A stretch of 9,437 bases of DNA from Chthoniobacterales bacterium (GTDB lineage Bacteria > Verrucomicrobiota > Verrucomicrobiia > Chthoniobacterales > UBA10450): the NCBI GenBank assembly GCA_013812515.1, contig JACCTI010000166.1, positions 1 to 9,437 of the forward strand, written 5' to 3'. Shown here piece after piece: positions 1 through 5,493 of the stretch (the stretch's first letter is position 1; each line of letters begins with the position of its first letter). Below the pieces are notes generated by a model. It saw only the letters and a list, made by a program, of their open reading frames with translations, was not told where the DNA came from and ran no database searches. Both the position numbers and the translations under genes were made by a program.

Positions 1-494
1 TCCAGTTAATGGTGACGTCACTCCGCCGGCGTGAAATTGTGATCGGAAAAATCCTGCCGTATCTCGCGATCTCGCTCGCCTTGATTCTTATGATCGTGCT
101 GCTGGCGGGCTGGCATTTCGATGTGCAGTTCCACCAGCCGGGCGTGCTCGCCTTGATTTGCCTGGTCTTTCTTCTTTGCTCGTTAGGCTTGGGCCTTGTG
201 ATCTCTGCGATCTCGCACAGCCAGACGCAAGCGATTCAATTCTCCGTGTTCTTTCTGCTGCCAGTCTTCGTTCTTTCCGGAGCGTTTGCGCCGCTTCAGC
301 AGTTGCCCGCCGGCATCCGCTGGATTTCGGAGCTGTTTCCACTGACGCATTTCTGCCGCGCTTTCCGATTCGTAAATCTCTATCATGCCGGCCCGGCTTT
401 CTACATGCCGAGTCTGCTCGTGCTTTGTCTCGGCACGATCATCAGCTTCGTCGGAGCAACTTTGTTGTTGCGTCGGGTGGAGCAGGGGCTCTAA
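1..494 (+). CDS. ABC-2 type transporter permease, 3' part (5' end outside window)
   Basis: C-terminal part of an integral inner-membrane permease that would pair with an ATP-binding subunit to export a substrate I cannot identify. The frame is already open at the first base (…Q-L-M-V-T-S-L-R-R-R-E), so the ATG at 9 is probably internal. 'LRRREIVIGKILPY' is the cytoplasmic loop typical of the YhhJ/YbhR/DrrB-like ABC-2 family, where similar 'L.P.EI..GK..PY' strings precede the transmembrane block. From the ATG at 9 I see four hydrophobic segments, about residues 16-34, 46-68, 76-94 and 134-153. The 'FVLSGAFAPLQQLPAGIRWISELFPLTHFCRAFR' loop has the family's usual S-G-x-x-x-P…P-x-x-x-x pattern. 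Family members are about 370 aa, so roughly half is missing. The ATPase and membrane-fusion partners would be expected to the left. The family call is firm; the substrate is unknown. Confidence 0.88.
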   Translation, partial: QLMVTSLRRREIVIGKILPYLAISLALILMIVLLAGWHFDVQFHQPGVLALICLVFLLCSLGLGLVISAISHSQTQAIQFSVFFLLPVFVLSGAFAPLQQLPAGIRWISELFPLTHFCRAFRFVNLYHAGPAFYMPSLLVLCLGTIISFVGATLLLRRVEQGL

Positions 495-546
495 GCGCGC
501 AGCTGGCTCAAGCGATTGCCGGAAGAAGCTGTCGGGTTCGGGCGAA

Positions 547-656
547 GTTGTAGCCGGGGGCGTTGACCCCGGTGACGGGGGACGCGGCTTTCATCAGCCC
601 GGGCAGCGCGCAGCAACGACTTCCGGGCAGCCGGGGTCAGCGCCCCCGGCTACAAC
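547..656. repeat. Palindromic intergenic element, copy 1
   Basis: A long imperfect inverted repeat lies between the convergent ends of the permease and the barrel gene. Left arm 547-572 and right arm 631-656 match at 25 of 26 positions, and the one difference would be a G-U pair in RNA; the loop is 58 nt. Both arms begin or end with the signature GTAGCCGGG…TGACCCCGG. The right half (617-639) reappears reverse-complemented at 4303-4324 in copy 2 with a single one-base gap, so the two are the same element in opposite orientation. It may work as a bidirectional terminator or mRNA-end structure, or be a REP/MITE-like mobile repeat. There is no T-run directly behind the right arm. The structure is seen directly; the function is inferred. 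Confidence 0.85.
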
Positions 657-693
657 TCGCATATTGAGCCGGAACTGATTTTCGGCAGATGCC

Positions 694-1608
694 CTAAAAC
701 TCAGCTTTCATTGCGACGCGCACGTACGGGGCGCCGTCCGCTTTCCATTCTTCCCCGGCGCGTTCGAAATTGAAGCGACGTTGAAATGCGTAGCCACCCG
801 CGACGGTCATCGTCCAGTGATCAGAAGGGTTCCAATTGACTCCGAGGCCCGCGCGATATTCCGAGTAGTCGACCTGCGCGTTGCTCAGTTTGCGCGGGAG
901 GATATTTGGGTCGCGATCGGTGCGAAAAGAGGAGCCGGCGAGCTGGCCGCCAACCCAGAAGCCGATGTTTTCGTTAGGCGAATAAGTCACACGCGGCTCG
1001 GGGACCACGGCATCGACCGTCCACTGTTTGTTCGGCCTCCAGACGAGACCCGCGAGCGGGAGCACGGGATATTGCCCGCGTAGGAATGCGGTGTTGACAC
1101 CGACGAAGAGGAAGAGCTTCTCCGGCTGAAGAACGAAAACGCGACCGAGCGTGATCGGAACGTCGAAAGAGGAGATGCCGATGTGGTCCTCCGTGTAGAA
1201 GCCGGGACGGAACTGGAGGAAAGCGCCCACGTCGTTGCCGACCAGATATTCCAGGGCGACAACCGCGCTGAAACTCTGCAGGTGATCGGGCAAGGGCGCG
1301 AAAGTTTTTCCGAACTCGAAGCGATTGTAGTTGAGTCCCGCGCGGAAGTAGATGGGCCCGCTGATGTGGAAACGGTGCGAATACTCGACGTTTAATTCGC
1401 CCGCATCCTGATCGCCGAAGCTACCGTGATTGTGGATCTCGCTCTCGAAAACGTAGGAAGCATCCGCAATGAAAACATCGGATGCGGCCCTTTCCTCGAG
1501 ACTGGTCGTCTGCGTGCTGGGCGACTGCTGGTCGGAGGCATCCTGCGCGCGTGCGATTGAGAGCGTGAGAACGATGAGGGGGAGAAACAGGCCGGCGAAT
1601 TTCTTCAT
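694..1608 (-). CDS. Secreted outer-membrane beta-barrel protein (DUF6268-like)
   Basis: A 304-residue protein with a clear signal peptide: M-K-K start, hydrophobic stretch of about residues 7-18, then A-R-A|Q with cleavage after residue 21. This decides the start at the ATG whose complement is 1606-1608; the frame stays open upstream to 1845 but that part lacks a signal. The mature part is a run of alternating hydrophobic and polar strands ending in a terminal phenylalanine (…V-A-M-K-A-E-F), the usual barrel-assembly signal of outer-membrane proteins. Strings such as 'LAGLVWRPNKQWTVDAVVPEPRVTY' and 'YRAGLGVNWNPSDHWTMTVAGGY' resemble the DUF6268 barrel family of Verrucomicrobia and Planctomycetes. 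That family name is from memory and less certain than the barrel call. No Shine-Dalgarno site is visible. No substrate or pore function can be read. It is divergent from the glycosylase gene with 122 bp between starts. Confidence 0.85.
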   Translation of the reverse strand: MKKFAGLFLPLIVLTLSIARAQDASDQQSPSTQTTSLEERAASDVFIADASYVFESEIHNHGSFGDQDAGELNVEYSHRFHISGPIYFRAGLNYNRFEFGKTFAPLPDHLQSFSAVVALEYLVGNDVGAFLQFRPGFYTEDHIGISSFDVPITLGRVFVLQPEKLFLFVGVNTAFLRGQYPVLPLAGLVWRPNKQWTVDAVVPEPRVTYSPNENIGFWVGGQLAGSSFRTDRDPNILPRKLSNAQVDYSEYRAGLGVNWNPSDHWTMTVAGGYAFQRRFNFERAGEEWKADGAPYVRVAMKAEF

Positions 1609-1730
1609 TGAGGCAGATTGTAGATGTAGATTTGCGTGACGAAAGGAGAATCCTTCGTCGCGGCCGCGAGAAAACGACGGGACGCTGCGCCTTTCCGCTT
1701 CTCGAATGACGAAGGCTCTCTGTATTGCTG

Positions 1731-2435
1731 ATGCGCATGCCGAGTGAAGATCCCGAGTCCTTGGTCGCCGCGGCCACAAAGCAGCTCGCGGCCAGTCACC
1801 CGCGGTTTGCCGAGTTGATCGCGCGCGCCAAGCCGTTTGCACCACGTGCCGGCGTGCTCGTCCGGCCGTTCGATGCGCTGGCCGAATCGATCGCCTATCA
1901 ACAGCTCAGCGGGAAAGCGGCGGCAACGATCTGGGGTCGCGTCCGCGCGATTTACCGGAATCAAAAATGGCTCGACCCGAAGCTGGTGCTCGCAACACCA
2001 GATGAGAAGCTTCGAGCCTGCGGCTTATCAGGCAGCAAGACGGCTGCGCTGAAGGATTTGGCCGCGAAGACGATCGACGGCACGGTGCCTTCCGCTCCGG
2101 TCCTGGCGAACATGAGCGAGGATGAGATCATTGCCCGCCTGACGACCGTGCGCGGGATCGGACGTTGGACCGTCGAGATGCTGTTACTTTTCGAACTGGG
2201 ACGGCTCGACGTCTGGCCGATCTCGGATCTGGGGGTGCAGAAGGGTTATGCAAAGACCTTCGGCAAAAGGAAGCTGCCGAAGCCAAAAGAGTTTGAGCAC
2301 ATTGGCGAAAAATGGAGGCCGTACCGCTCCCTCGCAGCCTGGTACTTCTGGCGTGCGCTGGATGTTCCGGAAGTCGTCAGTGCGGGACGTTCGCTGGCGA
2401 AGCTGGGAGCGCCTGAGAAGGCGAAGCGAACATAG
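1731..2435 (+). CDS. AlkA-type DNA-3-methyladenine glycosylase (HhH-GPD)
   Basis: Base-excision repair enzyme that would cut alkylated bases such as 3-methyladenine from DNA (EC 3.2.2.21 type). It carries the HhH-GPD fold. Numbered from the possible TTG start at 1725, a helix with 'ESIAYQQLSGKAAATIWGR' spans 54-72, the helix-hairpin-helix 'LTTVRGIGRWTVEMLLLF' spans 139-156, and the catalytic Asp is 168 in 'WPISDLGVQKG'. No Cys cluster follows, which separates it from the Nth/MutY branch. At about 230 aa it is the short form without the extra N-terminal domain of E. coli AlkA, like many bacterial 'DNA-3-methyladenine glycosylase 2' proteins. Start choice is open among TTG 1725, ATG 1731 and ATG 1737. 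A GAAGG at 1711-1715 fits the TTG by spacing; I give the first ATG. The gene appears to be transcribed alone, divergent from the barrel gene and convergent with the M23 gene. Confidence 0.9.
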   Translation: MRMPSEDPESLVAAATKQLAASHPRFAELIARAKPFAPRAGVLVRPFDALAESIAYQQLSGKAAATIWGRVRAIYRNQKWLDPKLVLATPDEKLRACGLSGSKTAALKDLAAKTIDGTVPSAPVLANMSEDEIIARLTTVRGIGRWTVEMLLLFELGRLDVWPISDLGVQKGYAKTFGKRKLPKPKEFEHIGEKWRPYRSLAAWYFWRALDVPEVVSAGRSLAKLGAPEKAKRT

Positions 2436-2460
2436 AATTCCAGACACTGAACAACGAGGG

Positions 2461-2521
2461 GCGCTCTTCACGGTTGCCCCGGTTCCGCGGCGGCCTGGAG
2501 GGCGCCGCTCCTTGTGAGCGC
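2461..2521. terminator. GC-rich hairpin between convergent genes
   Basis: The gap between the glycosylase stop (2435) and the M23 stop (2563) holds a stem at 2487-2495 with 2500-2508. It pairs 8 of 9 bases around a TGGA loop. A further outer pairing of GCGCTC (2461-2466) with GAGCGC (2516-2521) is possible. No T-run follows on either strand, so this is not a textbook intrinsic terminator. Its place between two convergent genes suggests an mRNA-end or bidirectional termination role. The structure is seen in the sequence; the function is inferred. Confidence 0.4.
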
Positions 2522-2562
2522 AAACGAGCGATAACCACGATTATTGCTGCTGCCGGCTTGCG

Positions 2563-3249
2563 CTACCATGCGGCCCGCCCCACATCGTCATCTGGTGCGC
2601 CGCGATGCTGCTGGATGAACTCGGTGGGATTCAGCCACCCGCGCGTCTCCTCTCGGTAGCCAGGGCCAATGAATGGTGTGATGAAGTCGCGCATTTCGAA
2701 ATGGAGATGCGCCCAATAAAGTCCGTCCGCATTTCCGACAGTGGCGATCTGTTCACCACGACGGACGTCCTGACGCGGCGCGACCATGATCGTGTCGAGA
2801 TGCGCGTAGTACGATTGCACGTAACGCCGTCCTCCGTTCTCTTCGAGCGCATGCAGGAGGATGATGATTTTGCCCCAGCCCGGTCCGCCTTCCGCGGCCC
2901 AGATGACGCGGCCATCCGCGACGGCATGGACTGAATCACCGAGATCGCTGTTCTCCCCGGCGATGCCGTTCAGATCGTCACCGAGATGGCGATTCTGAGT
3001 GAAAGGCTGCGCATTGTAAGCGAAAGCGCCATGTTCGCTCCCAAGCGGAAAATCGAAGCGCGTGACGCTCGGCAGGGAGGCGAGATCGAGCGGCGAGGCG
3101 AGGTCAAACGCTTGCGCGATCGTTCGGGTCGCGAGGAGTCCGCGGCTGAAGCGGAAGTAGAGCCCGGCCGCAAGCGCGCACGCGAAAACGGCGAAGAACA
3201 AGAGAACGACGCCCGCGCTGGTTCCGCTCTTGCTCGTGCTGAGGTTCAT
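2563..3249 (-). CDS. Membrane-anchored M23 family metallopeptidase
   Basis: A 228-residue protein with one N-terminal membrane segment (about 14-34) and a LytM/M23 zinc peptidase domain. This implies a periplasmic, inner-membrane-anchored enzyme that cuts peptidoglycan cross-bridges, or a related structural protein. The metal-site motifs are all present: H88-x3-D92 in 'HLGDD', H150 in 'YYAHLD', and H181-x-H183 in 'HLHFE'. By analogy with LytM, H88, D92 and H183 bind zinc while H150 and H181 act in catalysis. The stretch between includes the usual 'V.AVADGRVIWA…GWGK.I.L.H' beta core and 'V.RGEQIATVGNADG'. With the full set of residues the enzyme should be active. The start is the ATG complementary to 3247-3249. 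No Shine-Dalgarno site precedes it, and the divergent epimerase begins 16 bp away. The substrate bond is not readable. Confidence 0.9.
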   Translation of the reverse strand: MNLSTSKSGTSAGVVLLFFAVFACALAAGLYFRFSRGLLATRTIAQAFDLASPLDLASLPSVTRFDFPLGSEHGAFAYNAQPFTQNRHLGDDLNGIAGENSDLGDSVHAVADGRVIWAAEGGPGWGKIIILLHALEENGGRRYVQSYYAHLDTIMVAPRQDVRRGEQIATVGNADGLYWAHLHFEMRDFITPFIGPGYREETRGWLNPTEFIQQHRGAPDDDVGRAAW

Positions 3250-3265
3250 CTTTACGGTCGCCGCG

Positions 3266-4234
3266 ATGCGAACTTTGGTGACCGGCGGTGCGGGATTTAT
3301 CGGTTCGCACCTTGTCGAAAAGTTGCTCGCGGCCGGTCACGAAGTCTCAATTCTCGACGACTTCAATGACTTTTACGATCCGGAGCTAAAACGCGCGAAC
3401 CTCGGTGCAGTCGCCGACCAGGTGCAGATCCACCAAATCGATCTGCGCGATGCGGCCGGCATGCGGAAGTTGTTTCAGCGGGAACGTTTCGACGTCATCG
3501 CACATCTCGCCGCGCGCGCCGGCGTGCGCCCTTCGATCCTGAACCCGCAGCTTTACTACGACACAAATGTCGGCGGGACATTGCACTTGCTGGAAGCGGC
3601 CCAGCGGACGGGCGTGGAGAGGTTCATTTTCGGATCGAGCTCATCAGTCTACGGGATCGCGAAGACGGTGCCGTTTTCGGAAGAGATGCATCTTACGCAA
3701 ACGATCAGCCCGTACGCGGCGACGAAGATCGCGGGGGAGTTTCTCTGCTCCACGTTCTCGCATCTTGATCGAATGCGGGTGGTCGTGCTGCGATTTTTTA
3801 CCGTCTACGGAGCACGGCAGCGGCCGGATCTCGCGATCCATCAATTCACCGAGCGCATTCACGCCGGGAAGCCGATTGATCAGTTTGGCGATGGCACGAC
3901 GCGCCGCGATTACACCTACGTCGATGATATCATACAGGGTGTCATGGCGGCGCTGAATTACGAAGGGCCGCTCTTCGACATCTTTAATCTTGGCGAAAGT
4001 GAAACCATCGAGTTACGCGTACTGATCGCGGCGATCGAGCAGACCCTCGGCCGTAAGGCGAAGATCAACCGTCTGCCCGAGCAACCTGGAGACATGCGGG
4101 TTACCTGCGCTGATATTTCCAAGGCGCGGAAGCTCCTCGGCTACAAACCGACGACGCCGCTCAATGCCGGCCTGCCGAAGTTCGTCGATTGGTTTCTGAA
4201 GAAAGAGAGGAACGTGGCAACGCAGCGAGGGTGA
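3266..4234 (+). CDS. NAD-dependent sugar-nucleotide epimerase, UDP-glucuronate 4-epimerase-like
   Basis: An extended-SDR enzyme of 322 aa. The NAD-binding motif TGGAGFIG is at residues 6-13, the Ser-rich catalytic strand 'FGSSSSVYG' at 122-130, and the active-site Tyr150/Lys154 in 'SPYAATKIAGE'. 'DDFNDFYDPELKRANL' near residue 31 and 'RFFTVYGARQRPDLA' near 176 are typical of the UDP-glucuronate 4-epimerase (CapI/GAE) branch, which makes UDP-galacturonate for polysaccharides. 'RRDYTYVDDI' (213-222) is the usual substrate-domain motif. A related UDP-glucose 4-epimerase or dehydratase activity cannot be excluded. The start is the ATG at 3266 because the Rossmann motif must sit close to the N-terminus; a TTG at 3230 in the same frame would add 12 unlikely residues and overlap the M23 gene. 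No Shine-Dalgarno site is seen. It has no other sugar-biosynthesis neighbour inside the window. Confidence 0.9.
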   Translation: MRTLVTGGAGFIGSHLVEKLLAAGHEVSILDDFNDFYDPELKRANLGAVADQVQIHQIDLRDAAGMRKLFQRERFDVIAHLAARAGVRPSILNPQLYYDTNVGGTLHLLEAAQRTGVERFIFGSSSSVYGIAKTVPFSEEMHLTQTISPYAATKIAGEFLCSTFSHLDRMRVVVLRFFTVYGARQRPDLAIHQFTERIHAGKPIDQFGDGTTRRDYTYVDDIIQGVMAALNYEGPLFDIFNLGESETIELRVLIAAIEQTLGRKAKINRLPEQPGDMRVTCADISKARKLLGYKPTTPLNAGLPKFVDWFLKKERNVATQRG

Positions 4235-4285
4235 TGAACTCAGGTTGAAACTTGAGCGCGAAAAGGCCCCTTTTTGAGCGGATGC

Positions 4286-4396
4286 GTGTAGCCGGGAGGC
4301 AGTGACCCCGGCTGCCGGAAGTCGCCCGTTCGCCCTTCCAAGGCTGTTGCGGTAGCCGCCTCCCTGCCGCCAGGGTCAGTGCCTCCCGGCTACAAC
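4286..4396. repeat. Palindromic intergenic element, copy 2
   Basis: Second copy of the element at 547-656, about 50 bp behind the epimerase. Left arm 4287-4310 and right arm 4371-4394 match at 22 of 24 positions, with a 60-nt loop. Both ends carry the same GTAGCCGGG…TGACCC core. The segment 4303-4324 equals the reverse complement of 617-639 apart from one inserted base, so the copies lie in opposite orientation. The loop also holds a second GTAGCCGCC string (4352-4360), which makes alternative pairings possible. Being just downstream of a gene again hints at an mRNA 3'-end or terminator role; it could equally be a non-autonomous repeat that tolerates only intergenic sites. Confidence 0.85.
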
Positions 4397-4802
4397 GTCG
4401 ACCGAGTCGAACCGGCTCCTGATGGAAGATCCCTGTCGACGTTTCTCCGTCCAACAGGGCAGGCGCGACTTAGGACCTCTTGCAATCGCCGTGACACCCG
4501 CCATACTTAGTCACAGATGTCGGGAGCGTTCTTCGAATACCCGGGCGTCCGCTTTTCACGACGGGTCAGGCTCTGGGAATTTTTGGTGCGAGCACTCGCA
4601 TCTTCGCTGGTTCGTCGAGTGACTCATGCGGCTTGCCATTCGTTTCGACTGACCTCCCGGCCTAAGGCGGCGGAGTTTCCAGCAGCCACGCAAACTGCTT
4701 TCGAGCGACTGAAATGGACCCTCCGGGGTTCGCGTGCTGCGGGCCGTGCATCGATGGATGCGCTCCGCCGGAACTGCAATTCGGTCAACATTGAGGATTA
4801 TC
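4397..4802 (+). other. 406-bp stretch without a recognisable gene, upstream of the RRM gene
   Basis: No open frame here has protein-like composition; frames crossing it are rich in Arg, Ser, Ala and Cys, as chance frames in GC-rich DNA are. I see a weak sigma70-like pair, TTGCAA (4480-4485) and CATACT (4502-4507) with 16 bp between, 4 of 6 matches each. A perfect short palindrome TGCGAG-CA-CTCGCA lies at 4587-4600. If the promoter is real, the RRM mRNA would have a leader of roughly 290 nt. I find no riboswitch, tRNA or known RNA motif. The Shine-Dalgarno site of the RRM gene ends the stretch. Confidence 0.3.
4793..4796 (+). promoter_or_regulatory. Shine-Dalgarno site GAGG for the RRM gene
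   Basis: GAGG six bases before the ATG at 4803, in the context TTGAGGATTATC. It is one of the few clear ribosome-binding sites in the window. It fixes the start at 4803 rather than in-frame codons further upstream such as the one at 4734. Confidence 0.7.
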
Positions 4803-5345
4803 ATGGCAACTTATTCATCCGGGAGAAACTCGCGCCGGCCGCGCGCTGGGAGCGGTTCCCGACGACGCACGGGCGACGATCGCCCCTCCCGCTCAAAATC
4901 ATTCACTCCCCAACCGGCGGTAAAGAAATCGCTTTGGGAAAAAATCACGGCTTTTTTCACGAACGAAAGTCCTGGCACGCCGCGGGTCGAACAAACGCGC
5001 AAGATAAACAGCAGCAACGGATCGTCCCGCGACGGTCAGCCAGAACGGCCTGCGCGTAAGGCGGAATCAGTCGAAGTCACCACACCGCGTCTTTACGTCG
5101 GCAACCTCTCGTTTGAAGCCACGGAAAGTGACCTCTTCGAGCTCTTCAACGGAGTTGGGCAGGTGCAAAACGCGGAAGTTGTGACCTACAAGCATAACCA
5201 GCGGTCGAAAGGTTTCGCCTTTGTGCAGATGCTCACCGTCGAAGAAGCGCAACGCGCAGTGACGGAGCTGCACGACAAGGAATTCCTTGGCCGCAAGCTC
5301 CTCGTCAGCGGAGCCAAATCGAGCGAGCATCATTCCGCAAGCTAG
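4803..5345 (+). CDS. RRM-domain RNA-binding protein with basic, low-complexity N-terminus
   Basis: A 180-residue protein with one C-terminal RNA recognition motif, about residues 95-172. RNP2 is 'LYVGNL' (97-102) and RNP1 is 'KGFAFVQM' (136-143). RNP1 ends in Met where Phe or Tyr is usual, but the two central aromatic positions, F138 and F140, are kept. This fits the small bacterial RRM proteins of the cyanobacterial Rbp type that bind single-stranded RNA. The first 95 residues are Ser/Arg/Gly-rich and probably disordered, apart from one short amphipathic stretch 'KKSLWEKITAFF' (41-52) that could be a partner- or membrane-binding helix. It has a clear ribosome-binding site and its own intrinsic terminator, so it is probably a single-gene transcript. 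The RNA targets are unknown. The RRM call is firm. Confidence 0.92.
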   Translation: MATYSSGRNSRRPRAGSGSRRRTGDDRPSRSKSFTPQPAVKKSLWEKITAFFTNESPGTPRVEQTRKINSSNGSSRDGQPERPARKAESVEVTTPRLYVGNLSFEATESDLFELFNGVGQVQNAEVVTYKHNQRSKGFAFVQMLTVEEAQRAVTELHDKEFLGRKLLVSGAKSSEHHSAS

Positions 5346-5362
5346 GCCGGAACGCATCTACG

Positions 5363-5406
5363 AACGGGAGACGCGGTGGCTGATGCTGCCGGTCTCCCGT
5401 TTTTTT
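5363..5406 (+). terminator. Intrinsic terminator behind the RRM gene
   Basis: A perfect 10-bp stem, AACGGGAGAC (5363-5372) with GTCTCCCGTT (5392-5401), around a 19-nt loop. The stem runs directly into seven T (5400-5406). This is a textbook rho-independent terminator 17 bp after the RRM stop codon. It separates the RRM transcript from the miaA cluster. Confidence 0.92.
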
Positions 5407-5414
5407 ATAACCTT

Positions 5415-5476
5415 GCACGTAAACCTTCACCTACACCGCCGCCTTTCAGGCAAAGTGCATGTGCAGGTGAAAGTGC
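5415..5476 (+). promoter_or_regulatory. Possible structured leader before miaA
   Basis: In the short gap between the terminator and miaA, 5426-5436 pairs with 5461-5471 at 10 of 11 positions. GCAC (5415-5418) can extend this with GTGC (5473-5476), and a small GCCT-TTC-AGGC hairpin (5441-5451) sits inside. The base of the stem touches the purine-rich GCAGGA at 5474-5479, the nearest candidate ribosome-binding site for the ATG at 5494. That would let folding affect initiation. This is an inference from pairing only; no named RNA family is recognised. Confidence 0.3.
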
Positions 5477-5493
5477 AGGATCGAAGCTTCCGG

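Noticed and set aside
547..656. CRISPR array or insertion-sequence end
   Set aside because: Only one palindrome per site, with no regular spacers, no transposase frame and no visible target-site duplication.
1609..1845. N-terminal extension of the barrel protein
   Set aside because: A clear signal peptide begins at the ATG ending at 1608; the longer frame lacks one and overlaps the glycosylase gene.
3230..3265. TTG start for the epimerase
   Set aside because: The dinucleotide-binding motif normally begins within the first ten residues, which fits ATG 3266; the extension also overlaps the divergent M23 gene.
4700..4760. tRNA-like T-loop string GGGGTTCGCG
   Set aside because: No matching acceptor, D-arm or anticodon-arm pairing could be found around it.
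4734..4802. Longer RRM protein starting at 4734
   Set aside because: The Shine-Dalgarno site at 4793-4796 is placed for the ATG at 4803, and the added residues look non-coding.
4517..5059. A 180-codon open frame over the gap and the first half of the RRM gene
   Set aside because: Its composition (many Arg, Ser, Ala, Cys and His) fits no family, and it overlaps the RRM gene, whose domain, ribosome-binding site and terminator are convincing.
5287..5493. N-terminal extension of miaA back to 5287
   Set aside because: It would cross the RRM 3' end and a strong intrinsic terminator, and MiaA proteins begin just before the P-loop, as they do from 5494.
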